This document shows positions 42,856 through 51,242 of a stretch of DNA of 64,000 bases, piece after piece. Each line of letters starts with the position of its first letter. Position 1 is the stretch's first letter. A program made the position numbers and the translations under genes. Where the stretch lies: positions 1 through 64,000 of the forward strand of contig DATGLK010000044.1 of the NCBI GenBank assembly GCA_035294265.1, written 5' to 3'. The DNA comes from Candidatus Binataceae bacterium. GTDB taxonomy: Bacteria; Desulfobacterota; Binatia; Binatales; Binataceae. The notes under the pieces are model-generated. The model did no database searches and was not told the DNA's origin. It saw only the letters and a list, made by a program, of their open reading frames with translations.

Positions 42856-43638
42856 TCACAGGCGTGCTTGGCGCGCACGGAGTCGCGACGGGGATCGAAC
42901 CCGTGACGTCCAGCTTGGGAAGCTGGCATCGAGCAAAGCGGAGCCAGAGGGGCAAAAAGGGGCAGTAGCGCGATGAAAATCTAAAGCCGCCAAGAGCAAC
43001 CGCCAGGCCATTGGGACTAGCATAAGGAAAATCCAACGGGTTTTCCGCCCGCTCAGGCTCATCGCCACCACCGCGCGCCCCCGCAAACCATGCCACAAGC
43101 TTGCCACCAGCGCGCACGGTGCGCGCAGCATGCCTCGGCCGAAGACCGAGGGGCTCTCGGGGAGAAAGGGAAATAAGGAGTTGCGCTCGAAAACTTCAAG
43201 GGCAGAAATTCCGTCCACCGTTGCAACATATGCACTAGGTAACAAGCTCACCACCGCCGCCGACGAGACGCGACCAAGACGCCTGGGCGAGCGAGCGAAG
43301 CGCGCAAGCTGTGGCAGGTTGACCAGCGCGACGACAGCTAACAGGTCGTAACCGGCGCCTAGGACGTGACTTGTTACACAAAATGACAGGGGACGCCGAT
43401 TTTCCGTGGGCATAACGCCGACAACAGCTTCACTATCGCAGGTCGTTAGTTCGCAGCAGGGCCAGGCTTCAAAAAGCGGCGCCAACCCGGGCGAAGCGGA
43501 ACGACCGCGAGAAGCGGCCGACGTGCCATCGGTAGCTGCTGACCGGCAGGCCAATGACGTTGGTTGAAACCGCGTTGGACACGGGGCCAGCGAGGCAAGT
43601 GCTTGAGCGAGAGGTTTAAGAGGAAGGGTGGAGTTCAT
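42856..43638 (-). CDS. ORF of unknown function coupled to the integrase
   Basis: This frame encodes 260 residues. Its ATG overlaps the integrase stop codon (ATGA), and its last 25 codons run through the tRNA-Gly fragment. Two stretches are hydrophobic enough to be membrane helices (YDLLAVVALVNL and IFLMLVPMAWRLLLAAL). No family is recognised, and the codon use is less convincing than in neighbouring genes, so it could be a chance frame. The tight overlap is the main argument for reality. Confidence 0.4.
   Translation of the reverse strand: MNSTLPLKPLAQALASLAPCPTRFQPTSLACRSAATDGTSAASRGRSASPGLAPLFEAWPCCELTTCDSEAVVGVMPTENRRPLSFCVTSHVLGAGYDLLAVVALVNLPQLARFARSPRRLGRVSSAAVVSLLPSAYVATVDGISALEVFERNSLFPFLPESPSVFGRGMLRAPCALVASLWHGLRGRAVVAMSLSGRKTRWIFLMLVPMAWRLLLAALDFHRATAPFCPSGSALLDASFPSWTSRVRSPSRLRARQARL
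42881..42926 (-). repeat. 3'-half tRNA-Gly(CCC) fragment, probable attachment site
   Basis: On the minus strand this reads as an anticodon arm CCAGC-TTCCCAA-GCTGG (anticodon CCC, Gly), a short variable region, a T arm ACGGG-TTCGATC-CCCGT and seven acceptor bases. No D arm or 5' acceptor strand precedes it. Partial tRNA 3' ends next to integrase genes are typical att sites left by site-specific integration. Confidence 0.7.
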
Positions 43639-44765
43639 AGCCCGGCTTGGGTCAGGGCGCCCGCGGACTCTGGCTTATGGGTCCAGCGCGCGTAATGGCG
43701 AATGACCATCGCGAGGCTGGAATGGCCCAACTGATGTGCCACGTACTGCGGATTGGCTCCGGTGGCCAGCAAGGTGGTGGCATAGGTGTGTCGGCATTGA
43801 TAAGGGGGGCGCGGCCGCACCCCGGCAGCGGCCAGCAGGGCGGGCCAGCGCCGGGTGCGAAAATTAGTCCAATCCAGTGGCTTGCCGCGAGCACCGACGA
43901 ACAGCCACGGGGCACGTCGAGGGAGGGCGGCATAGCGACGCAATTGATAAACCAGGAGAGGACCCAAATCGACCTCGCGCTCGGAGGCAGCGGTCTTGGT
44001 CATCCCCACCCCATAGCGGCTCCGCGAGCCGCGCACGCATAGCAGGGAGCGTTTGAGGTCGAGGTCGCTCCAACGCAAGGCCAGAGCCTCACTGGGGCGC
44101 AGCCCAGTTCCTAAGAGGGTGGCGAGCAAGGCCTGCTCACAAGGTGAGCTAGCCGCCCCGATGAGGTCCACGCATTCGCGACGGTTGAAGGGATCGACGG
44201 CGGCGCGGGGTTCGCGCAGGGCCCGGATATGGCGCGCCGGACTGCGCGGAATAAGTCTCTGCTCCTCGGCCAGGCGAAAGATGGAGCGCACGCGGGCCAG
44301 CGCCATGTTGATGCGGCGTGGGCCCAAGCCAGCCTGCTTCAGCCCGAGCAGCCAATTCTCCAACTCCAGGTGGGTAACCTGGTCGAGCAGACGCGCGCCT
44401 AAGGGCGGTGGGGCGAGGTGCTTGCGGACAATGAGGGTGTAGTCATAAAAGGTGGACGGCCTTAAATGGGCGCGTTGGGCGGCGAGCCACTGAAAGGCAT
44501 ACGCCGCCAGCGACGGCAGCGCGGGCGGCACGTGGGGTTGCAGGCCGAGGCGAACCAGGTTGCGGCTTAGGGGAAAGCGAGCGGCATAATCAAAGCGGCC
44601 GGCGGCCAGGTCGCGCTCCAGCTCGGCGCTCAGGCGTGCCGCCAAGCGGCGATTGTCGCGGCAATCGTCGAGGTGAAGGAACTCACGGCAGCGAAAGCGC
44701 CGGCCGGCGTGGGTAAATTGGAAGGTAAGCAGCAAGCGGCCGTTTTGCGCGTGCACTCCTGCCAT
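43635..44765 (-). CDS. int: Tyrosine-type site-specific integrase
   Basis: This gene encodes 376 residues. An N-terminal arm-binding region (RLLLTFQFTHAGRRFRCREF) is followed by a SAM-like core-binding domain and the catalytic domain. The latter has the first Arg in GTGLRPSEALALRW, the Lys strand, the HxxR box CRHTYATTLL, LGHSSLAMV and the nucleophile Tyr in HYARW. The set is complete, so it is probably active. The ATG at 44765 comes 4 bases after the xis-like stop. The tRNA-Gly fragment about 700 bases away is the likely target. Confidence 0.93.
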   Translation of the reverse strand: MAGVHAQNGRLLLTFQFTHAGRRFRCREFLHLDDCRDNRRLAARLSAELERDLAAGRFDYAARFPLSRNLVRLGLQPHVPPALPSLAAYAFQWLAAQRAHLRPSTFYDYTLIVRKHLAPPPLGARLLDQVTHLELENWLLGLKQAGLGPRRINMALARVRSIFRLAEEQRLIPRSPARHIRALREPRAAVDPFNRRECVDLIGAASSPCEQALLATLLGTGLRPSEALALRWSDLDLKRSLLCVRGSRSRYGVGMTKTAASEREVDLGPLLVYQLRRYAALPRRAPWLFVGARGKPLDWTNFRTRRWPALLAAAGVRPRPPYQCRHTYATTLLATGANPQYVAHQLGHSSLAMVIRHYARWTHKPESAGALTQAGL

Positions 44766-44769
44766 CGGA

Positions 44770-44997
44770 TCAGACCCGGGCCAGCCCCTCGCGCCGCACG
44801 GCGCGGGCCGGATCGAGCAGGCCACTCAAAGCCCGGGTGCGCAGAGTGGGCCAATGGAAGAGGGTGCGCCCGCCGACCCTCAGCAAGCCGTCGGCGTAGG
44901 TCAGGCGCCCCTCTGTAATCCAATTATAGATCGTGTTGGGCGCGACGTGCAGGCGCTGCGCCGCTTGCGGGACCGTAATCATCTCAAGCTCAGACAT
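44770..44997 (-). CDS. Excisionase-like HTH protein
   Basis: This gene encodes 75 residues. The N-terminal half is a MerR/excisionase-type helix-turn-helix (TVPQAAQRLHVAPNTIYNWI, then TEGRLTYADGLLRVGGRTLF). Small proteins of this kind steer integrases toward excision. It ends 4 bases upstream of the integrase start on the same strand, so the two are co-translated. The ATG at 44997 gives the standard start; a longer frame to 45030 adds a cysteine-rich stretch with no support. Confidence 0.82.
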   Translation of the reverse strand: MSELEMITVPQAAQRLHVAPNTIYNWITEGRLTYADGLLRVGGRTLFHWPTLRTRALSGLLDPARAVRREGLARV

Positions 44998-45188
44998 GAT
45001 GCCCTTTGATACCTCCAGACAGCAGCACACTTGAGTTATTCCCCCCGTGCAGGCAAGCTTCGCTACACCCTCCTTTCCCGCCAGTGGCGACGCGGCCAGC
45101 CTGCTCGCTGGGTATATGGATTCTGCTGCCAGGCTGCGCAGCAGACTTGCTCAATCAGCCCGTCAGGCCGGTAAGCGCGATTGTCCAC

Positions 45189-45488
45189 TCAACCCTTAAT
45201 CAGCAGCTCCATCGGCAAGCCGGTTAGCTGATGCATCCGCAACACATCGGCACCGCGCGCCTCGCGCATGTTGCCTGCCCGCCGCCATCGATAAAGCGTG
45301 GGCTCACTTACTCCGAGGGCGTGGGCAGCGCGGCCGACCTCGCCCTTTTCACAACCAGCAATAATGCGGATGGCGGTCTTCACGATATTGCTGAGCTCCG
45401 GTTGTTGACGGTGCCGCGCCCGCGCCGCCCTGGGAGTATCCTCCGAGAAGTTGCCGCGCCTTTTCACAGCGCCGTCGAACGCCGGCAC
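45189..45488 (-). CDS. HTH regulator, phage Cro/YdaS-like
   Basis: This gene encodes 99 residues. A basic N-terminus of about 30 residues is followed by a helix-turn-helix with GEVGRAAHALGVSEPTLYRW and a C-terminal segment VLRMHQLTGLPMELLIKG, as in small phage or plasmid regulators that act on self-encoded promoters. It lies upstream of the xis-int pair on the same strand and next to the AT-rich region at 45490-45700, the likely control region of the element. Confidence 0.68.
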   Translation of the reverse strand: MPAFDGAVKRRGNFSEDTPRAARARHRQQPELSNIVKTAIRIIAGCEKGEVGRAAHALGVSEPTLYRWRRAGNMREARGADVLRMHQLTGLPMELLIKG

Positions 45489-45971
45489 TTTAGGCCCCGG
45501 TGCCGTCCACGGTCAAGCAACTGCTTTATCAATTTTGAGAACTTTTTGACCATTGGCTTCCTTCCAGTGCGTTCTGAAACGCAAGCATTTTTGCTTATAC
45601 TTGGGCAAATTAGTTGATATCGCAAGCTATTGCGGCGGTACAAATGGTAGATTTTTTACAATCAAATTTGACACGAATGATCACCTCATGGCTTAATAGA
45701 AGAGTTCGAAGCGACGGGCGCACACCGAAACCCTATGCAGAATGAAACGGGCGGTAGGCCGAGGCGGAAAGTATCGGAGTAACGGAGCGAAGACACCGCC
45801 GCGCTCGTCTGGTTTGGGAAGGGCCGGCGCTGGCGCGCTCGGCGGTCGGGGATAGGGCAAGGTGGTGGATGAGCGGGAAGACTTCCGAGTACGCCCGCCG
45901 GCGAAGGCACTCGCGTACGGCGGCGCGAGGAGCACGTCTGCAACAGTCAAGCTCTCGCAGGCGGAGGAGTT
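45489..45971. other. AT-richer control region of the integrated element
   Basis: About 480 bases with lower GC than the surroundings, especially 45520-45690. It contains the inverted repeat AAGCA-TTTT-TGCTT (45583-45596), a candidate operator, and several TTGACA/TATA-like words with poor spacing. A 52-codon plus-strand frame (GTG 45862 to TAG 46020) overlaps the phage-like gene and may be a tiny gene, but it is unsupported by a ribosome-binding site. Confidence 0.45.
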
Positions 45972-46658
45972 ATGTCCCACAGTCAGCAAAGCGCGCCGCC
46001 ACGCGCCAAAGTCGCGAGCGTAGCTTTGGTTCGCCATCAACGCCCCTCGCGCCGGCTGTTGGCGGCAGCCCGTGCCCTGGCGGAGCGAATCAATCGGCTT
46101 GATTTGGCGCAACCCAACGCGTTGGCGTCGGCGCTTAAATGGCGCCAAGAAATCGGGTGGCGGCAGGAACAGGTGGTGCAATGGTTCGCGCCGGCCAAGC
46201 AGGCGGCGTATGCCGCACACGCCGCTATCTGTCGGCAAGAAAATCAAGCCCTGGCGCCTTATCGAGTGGCGCGCGAAGGGCTGGACGAGAAGCTGATGCA
46301 GTGGCAGTGCAAACATCCGCAGCATCGGCAGGAGTTGGAGCAAGCTTGTGCGGCGGCGCGGGACGCGAGCGGGCGTGGGTTGAGCGTGCGCGAGCATTGG
46401 CGCGCGGAGGTGATCGACCTGCTGGCACTGGTGCGAGCGGTAGCGCGGGACTCCCGCCTGCTTTACCTGCTGCAACCCAACCTGGGCGCTCTCAACCATC
46501 TGGCCCACGCGCAACACGCCGGGCTGCATCTGCCCGGAATCCAGGTCACGCGTGTGGCGCTGTTGGCCCGCGACCCCCATCCGGCTCCCCCGCCGCTCCG
46601 GCGCGGCGAAAAAAATCGACCGGACACCCTGCCGGGCGATAAAATTCAAGCCACGTAA
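45972..46658 (+). CDS. Phage-like protein of unknown function
   Basis: This gene encodes 228 residues, strongly helical and rich in Ala, Arg and Gln. The middle (WRQEQVVQWFAPAKQAAYAA, HAAICRQENQALAPYRVARE, then LDEKLMQWQ) follows the pattern of a conserved hypothetical protein found in prophages, in which a head-to-tail coiled region of the form ah.i...e...l.P...a...l...m recurs. The exact role is unknown. GGAGGAG lies just upstream of the ATG. It is the only structural-looking phage gene left in the element. Confidence 0.6.
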   Translation: MSHSQQSAPPRAKVASVALVRHQRPSRRLLAAARALAERINRLDLAQPNALASALKWRQEIGWRQEQVVQWFAPAKQAAYAAHAAICRQENQALAPYRVAREGLDEKLMQWQCKHPQHRQELEQACAAARDASGRGLSVREHWRAEVIDLLALVRAVARDSRLLYLLQPNLGALNHLAHAQHAGLHLPGIQVTRVALLARDPHPAPPPLRRGEKNRPDTLPGDKIQAT

Positions 46659-46736
46659 GGCGCGTAACAAAGCGGCCACCACAGTTGAGGCGGTCATACT
46701 TGCGCGGCCAAAGATCGCAAAAGGAAAAGGCCGGTT

Positions 46737-47276
46737 ATGCTTAGCGTGGGAGACAAGCTTCCCGACTTTCGGCTGCCTGCCGTGGTCAGCTTGGAGGAAG
46801 GGCAGGAATTTCGCGAAGTGAGCCACACCAGCTATGCCGGGAAATGGTTGGTACTGTTCGCCTGGCCGATGGATTTCACATTCGTTTGCCCGACTGAGAT
46901 TGCCGAGTTCTCGCAGCGTGAAGCCGATTTTCGCGCGGCCGGCGCGCAGGTGTTGGGAATGAGCACCGACACCCATTACGTGCATCTGGCTTGGCGCCGC
47001 AGCCATCCCGACCTGCGCAATCTGCGTTATCCGATGCTGGCCGACTTTCGGCGGGAATTGAGCCAAGCTTTGCAAATCATCCACCCGGTCGAGGGGGTCG
47101 CGATGCGCGCTACCTTTATTGTCGACTCCAACTGCATGATCCGTTTCGCCAGCGCTAACGATCTAGCCGTAGGCCGCAATATCGGCGAGGTGCTCAGAGT
47201 ATTGCAGGCCCTTAAGACCGGAGAGCTGACCCCCTGCGGATGGCGTCCGGGTGAAGCCACACTGGGCGCGGCCTAA
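46737..47276 (+). CDS. ahpC: Peroxiredoxin (AhpC/TSA family)
   Basis: This gene encodes 179 residues, slightly short for AhpC. The peroxidatic cysteine is in DFTFVCPTEIAEFS; the resolving-type cysteine is in ELTPCGWRPG, where typical AhpC has LCPANW. LGMSTDTHYVHLAW and HPVEGVAMRATFIVD are also conserved. It reduces hydroperoxides with thiol electrons. The reductant partner (AhpF/AhpD/thioredoxin) is not adjacent. It stands at the right flank of the mobile element, on the host side. Confidence 0.92.
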   Translation: MLSVGDKLPDFRLPAVVSLEEGQEFREVSHTSYAGKWLVLFAWPMDFTFVCPTEIAEFSQREADFRAAGAQVLGMSTDTHYVHLAWRRSHPDLRNLRYPMLADFRRELSQALQIIHPVEGVAMRATFIVDSNCMIRFASANDLAVGRNIGEVLRVLQALKTGELTPCGWRPGEATLGAA

Positions 47277-47796
47277 ATCCATAGCCTGACGGGCGGCACA
47301 AAAAGTCTGCGCAGCCCGCGCCTTCCTTATCTTTTCCTAGGCGAGTGGAGCGCTGCATAAGTACCCGCTCAGGGCCATCCTGATGCGCACCGCAACGCCG
47401 CAGCTGGCCGCGCTGTCCGAGGTCCACCGACTGCTCCCTTGCTCCAAAAATTTGACGTCTCTTTTACTGCGTTCGCTAAATGCAAGCAATAACTGGGATT
47501 GGCGCCAATTGCGAATCACAAGTAGGCAATTCCGTGGCGTCAACGCAACGGAGACTTACCGAGCAAGGCACGAGGGGGCTTTGATGCCACCGTGACTCAG
47601 CACGGGTGGTAGCGGCTGTCTCACCTCGCCGATTCTCCCTGGGCAGTGAAAAGCAAACAGAGCAATCGTCGGTTTCGGTGCCCTGCTTTCCCCGATCGGG
47701 AACCGAGTTGACGGCGCGAGCCGGCAAGCTCTGCTACCGTACCAATACGTAGTTTCCAAACGTTCCTGGCCGGTAAGAGTATATCGCGAGGGAAAT
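47277..47796. other. Gene-free stretch before the cytochrome cluster
   Basis: About 520 bases with no supported gene. The last 40 bases are AT-richer (TAAGAGTATAT near 47775) and end with the ribosome-binding site GAGGG before the ATG at 47797, so the promoter of the cytochrome operon probably lies here. Confidence 0.5.
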
Positions 47797-49488
47797 ATGC
47801 ATTTATTCCCTGAGGCGAAGGTATGTCTTCGGACCTTCAACGCGGGCTGGAGCGGTGTAGATAGATGGTGGTGGCTTGGAATCGCAGGACTATTGGTGGC
47901 TTGCAACGCGACCCCCGGCGTCACCCGCCTGTCCACACTGCGGGCCAAGGCTCCTGACGATACCAAGACAGTATTTTTACGTTCCGTAGTTTGCCAGGAC
48001 TGCCATCCCGCCGAATACCGTGAATGGCGTACCTCGATGCATGCCTATGCTCAGCACAGCCCGGTGTTTTTGGCATTTACCGCTACGGTACTGACTAACA
48101 GCGGCGGTACTTTGGGCACGTTTTGTGTACGTTGCCACACTCCGGTGGGAATTTCCGCCGGCGAGAGCGCGATCATGCCCAACGATAAGCGCAGCGAGGC
48201 GGCCTTGGACAGCGTCGGTTGCATCTCGTGCCACGCCACCAACCAGCCCAACCAGGACGCTTCGTCGGTATTCCATGTTCCAGTGGCCGGAGACCCCGAG
48301 CCAACGATTTATGGTCCCTACTATGGCAGCGACGAACTCAATGCACCCGCCGGGCTGCGCCTGATCAAGTCGCCCCATCGGTCGCGCCACGCCGACTACA
48401 TCACACAGGCGCGCCTGTGCGGCAATTGTCATGATGTTTTTTCGCCCGACGGCTTCCGCATCGAGGAAGCCTTCAGCGAATGGCGTAATGGGCCTTACGC
48501 GCGAGCTGGAATCACCTGCCAAAACTGCCACATGGGTCCAATTCCCGGGCGACCCTTCAGACAGGATCAACTGACCAAGGATTACATAGTCGATACTACC
48601 TTGTTCCCTGACGCTCCCAAGCGCTATCGCTCAAGCCATCGTTTCACCGGGCCTGATTACTCGCTTTTAACTGCCTTCGGGCAGTCTGACTTGGGCCTAG
48701 ATAACAAGGCGTTCGCGGCCTTGGGCGCGCAGTTGGAAGCACAGCGTGAGACTTTGCTGCGAAATGCCGCGCGCATGGTAGTCCGTCATCCCGAGGCAGT
48801 ACTGAGCGGTAGCTGGGTAAAAATCGAGGTAGCGGTGACCAATACCGGCGCCGGCCATAATCTACCCACCGGCTTCGCGGCCGAGCGGCAGATCTGGCTG
48901 GAGGTAGTTGTGCGCGACGGCGCCGGCCATCAGCTCTATGCCTCGGGCACGCTAGATCGTTTCAAGGATCTGCGCGACGAAGATAGCGCGGAAGTGGCGG
49001 GAGGGCTGGTACCGCTGGATTCTGCGCTGTTCAATCTGCAAGCCAGTTTCATCTCGGCCGGCTTTCGCGGCACGCAGGTGGAGAATCTCAGTACGGTCAA
49101 TCGCTTCATCGATCCGACACCGTTTGTGATCCCTGCGCCGATGCCTGCTTTGATTACTGGTTTTCCCACTGGTGGACGCATTTTTAAACGTGGAATTCCA
49201 CCTTTGGCCACGCGCACCGCTGATTATCGGGTGCGCGTGTCTCTGGATACCCAAGGCCCGTTGCTGCTGAGCGTGCGCTTGCGCTACCGCAACCTGCCAC
49301 CCCATTTGTTGCGCGACCTAGGGATCCCGCAGTTACGACCCAAACTGCGTATTGCCGACATTCAAGACTATCAAGCGGCGATTCCCGTCAGGCAACGCGC
49401 GGAGCTGGACGCGAGCAAGCCCCATCCCGTCTTGCTTGCGACTTCCATCCATCCTGAGGCAGCGCCTAACTCTTCGGGCGCTAACTGA
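47797..49488 (+). CDS. Pentaheme c-type cytochrome lipoprotein (cytochrome c554-like)
   Basis: This gene encodes 563 residues. A hydrophobic segment ending in a lipobox (GLLVAC) suggests a lipid-anchored, periplasm- or surface-facing protein. Five CxxCH motifs follow: CQDCH, CVRCH, CISCH, CGNCH and CQNCH, all within about residues 65-245, as in the cytochrome c554 family. The C-terminal 300 residues carry no heme motif and are beta-rich (VKIEVAVTNTGAGHNLPTGF), like domains that hold multiheme proteins to partners. It is the first gene of a five-gene run with an outer-membrane barrel. Confidence 0.92.
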   Translation: MHLFPEAKVCLRTFNAGWSGVDRWWWLGIAGLLVACNATPGVTRLSTLRAKAPDDTKTVFLRSVVCQDCHPAEYREWRTSMHAYAQHSPVFLAFTATVLTNSGGTLGTFCVRCHTPVGISAGESAIMPNDKRSEAALDSVGCISCHATNQPNQDASSVFHVPVAGDPEPTIYGPYYGSDELNAPAGLRLIKSPHRSRHADYITQARLCGNCHDVFSPDGFRIEEAFSEWRNGPYARAGITCQNCHMGPIPGRPFRQDQLTKDYIVDTTLFPDAPKRYRSSHRFTGPDYSLLTAFGQSDLGLDNKAFAALGAQLEAQRETLLRNAARMVVRHPEAVLSGSWVKIEVAVTNTGAGHNLPTGFAAERQIWLEVVVRDGAGHQLYASGTLDRFKDLRDEDSAEVAGGLVPLDSALFNLQASFISAGFRGTQVENLSTVNRFIDPTPFVIPAPMPALITGFPTGGRIFKRGIPPLATRTADYRVRVSLDTQGPLLLSVRLRYRNLPPHLLRDLGIPQLRPKLRIADIQDYQAAIPVRQRAELDASKPHPVLLATSIHPEAAPNSSGAN

Positions 49489-49506
49489 GGAGGGCGCGGG
49501 AGCGCG

Positions 49507-50868
49507 ATGAGGGTGCAGCTTTGGAAGGGGTGGAGATATTTCACCAAATGGTGGCCCGCAATAGTTGTGCTGCTGGCCTCCAACGCCCAGGCTTTCACGC
49601 TGTTGGGAGCGCCCGGCCTGCTCTCGCCGGGACAAGCGCCCAATTTCGGCTTCGATTTTCTGGGCGAACAATTCAATCCACGGCTCGATATCGACGGTTT
49701 CGTGCGCTTTCAAACCCTGGCCTATCGCATGGACAACGCCAACAACGGCTTTTTAGTCCCTGAAGTCGATCTTGATCTCAACCTGCAGCTCACTGTCACC
49801 CAGCGCATCCATGCTCTGTTCCGGCCGCTGGAGCGGGGTGATTTGCAGCCGACAGAATACGAGTTCGGGCCTCGCAATCCCGGCTGGATACTGCGCGACA
49901 TGGCGGTGCCGGCCGACCTCTACTACGAAGGACAACCCTTCAATTGGCTTAATCCCAACGACCGCTGGCCGCTAGACTTTACCGTCTCCGGCGGCCGGAT
50001 TCCGCTAACTCTGCAAAATGGTATCTGGTTCGACAACATCTTCGACGGCTTCATGATCTCCAAAAACAATATCCAGCTCGGCAACCTATCCAATCTCAAC
50101 CTGCTGTTCTTTTTAAGCGTGGGCGAAACTCAAGGCGGTCTGACCGAAGCGCAGTTCCAGCAAATCCGCAAAAAGCTGACCGGGGTCGCAGGCGACGCCG
50201 ATTGGTATGCCTATTTTTTGGAATTCGGTTTCGCCTGCAGTTATGACAACGCCAGCTATCAGGGCCAGAACTTCAATCGCTGCTTTTGGGCGGTCTCAAG
50301 CACGCGCACTTTCGGGAGCGCCGGCGGGCTCAGTTTACGCGCGATGGGCAGTACGGGTAACAGCTCGATGGGCAGCGGCGAACTGGTGGTGTTGGAAACG
50401 CAGCATCGCTTGTGGGGGACGCTGGCCTACGCCAATTTCTTTGCCGCCACCCCCAACTGGCTGCCGCCTTCGGTTCAGGGCGAAGCGCTGAGCAACGAGG
50501 GGGTGCTATTTACTTTCGACCGCCTAGCCCCCTTTCCCCAACTCGACGCCAACGGGGCCGACACCATCGGCGGGGCGCTGGGCACGATTTTCCAGCCCAA
50601 AGGGATCGTCACCTACACTCCGGAGGTGGGTTTCCTAATCGACAATTCGGCATTTCACAACGACCAGGCAGGATGTGCTCTGCAAATCCAGATGGACCTG
50701 GCGCGCGTTCTGCTCAGCGCGCCCGGGCTGGAGGGGGTGGCACGGCGCGGGCTGTTCTATGGCGCGCTGGCCCGGCTGACGCTAGTAGCGCTCCGAAATC
50801 AGAACACCGTGGTGGCGCGCGATCGTTTCGATTTCGGCGAGCGGCTGGAACTTATCTACCGCTTCTGA
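49507..50868 (+). CDS. Outer-membrane beta-barrel protein
   Basis: This gene encodes 453 residues. A Sec signal peptide (ending in NAQA, about residue 30) is followed by a protein of alternating polar/apolar strands rich in Gly, Asn and aromatic residues (RLDIDGFVRFQTLAYRMDN, VDLDLNLQLTVTQRIHALFR), ending in a terminal aromatic residue (RLELIYRF), the usual outer-membrane sorting signal. I do not recognise the family. The position between a multiheme lipoprotein and a small cytochrome suggests a barrel that holds or passes electrons to a cytochrome, as in porin-cytochrome conduits; this is inference. Confidence 0.82.
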   Translation: MRVQLWKGWRYFTKWWPAIVVLLASNAQAFTLLGAPGLLSPGQAPNFGFDFLGEQFNPRLDIDGFVRFQTLAYRMDNANNGFLVPEVDLDLNLQLTVTQRIHALFRPLERGDLQPTEYEFGPRNPGWILRDMAVPADLYYEGQPFNWLNPNDRWPLDFTVSGGRIPLTLQNGIWFDNIFDGFMISKNNIQLGNLSNLNLLFFLSVGETQGGLTEAQFQQIRKKLTGVAGDADWYAYFLEFGFACSYDNASYQGQNFNRCFWAVSSTRTFGSAGGLSLRAMGSTGNSSMGSGELVVLETQHRLWGTLAYANFFAATPNWLPPSVQGEALSNEGVLFTFDRLAPFPQLDANGADTIGGALGTIFQPKGIVTYTPEVGFLIDNSAFHNDQAGCALQIQMDLARVLLSAPGLEGVARRGLFYGALARLTLVALRNQNTVVARDRFDFGERLELIYRF

Positions 50869-50878
50869 GGAGTCCCGA

Positions 50879-51238
50879 GTGCCGCGCCTCAAGCTTACCG
50901 CGATCCTCTGTGCCGCCGCCGTAGCGATCAGCGCGCCGGGATGGGCCGCCAGCCTATCCGACGGCACCAAAGTGGCGGCCCGCCGCTGCGCCCAATGCCA
51001 CGGACCCATCGGCATGGGCGACGGTAAGGAGCTGCGCAATCTCAACGTACATGTCACCCCGGTGCCATGGCCGGACAAGCAGAGGATGGCGAAATTCACC
51101 GACGCTCAACTCAACCAAATCATCCTGTTGGGCGGCAAGGCGGTGGGAAAGTCGCGCCTGATGCCGCCCTTCGGCCACAAACTTTCCAACGCCCAGATAG
51201 CGGATGTGGTCGCCTACATCCGCTCACTGGCTCAATAG
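50879..51238 (+). CDS. Small monoheme c-type cytochrome
   Basis: This gene encodes 119 residues from a GTG start. A signal peptide (LTAILCAAAVAISAPGWAA) is followed by the heme motif CAQCHGPIGMGDG, a Met ligand in SRLMPPFGHKLS and the closing helix IADVVAYIRSLAQ. It is a soluble periplasmic electron carrier of the class I type. It starts 10 bases after the barrel gene and is followed at once by the membrane-anchored multiheme gene, so it likely shuttles electrons between them. Confidence 0.92.
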   Translation: MPRLKLTAILCAAAVAISAPGWAASLSDGTKVAARRCAQCHGPIGMGDGKELRNLNVHVTPVPWPDKQRMAKFTDAQLNQIILLGGKAVGKSRLMPPFGHKLSNAQIADVVAYIRSLAQ

Positions 51239-51242
51239 GCCG

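Larger units (their letters stand above)
42881..46658. mobile_element. Small integrated element at a tRNA-Gly fragment (boundaries approximate)
   Basis: In order: a partial tRNA-Gly 3' half, an ORF overlapping the integrase, a tyrosine integrase, an excisionase-like HTH protein, a second HTH regulator, an AT-richer stretch and a phage-like protein. This is the layout of an integrative element that used a tRNA gene as its target. No packaging, replication or conjugation genes were seen, so it may be a satellite or a shrunken prophage. The right end is not defined; a second copy of the tRNA fragment was not found in the window. Confidence 0.6.

Noticed and set aside
42881-42975. Complete tRNA-Gly gene
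   Set aside because: No D arm or matching 5' acceptor strand can be drawn upstream of the anticodon arm, so only a 3' fragment is present.
45693-47084. 463-codon minus-strand open frame
   Set aside because: It runs antisense through the peroxiredoxin and the phage-like gene; its product has no family resemblance and it lacks a ribosome-binding site.
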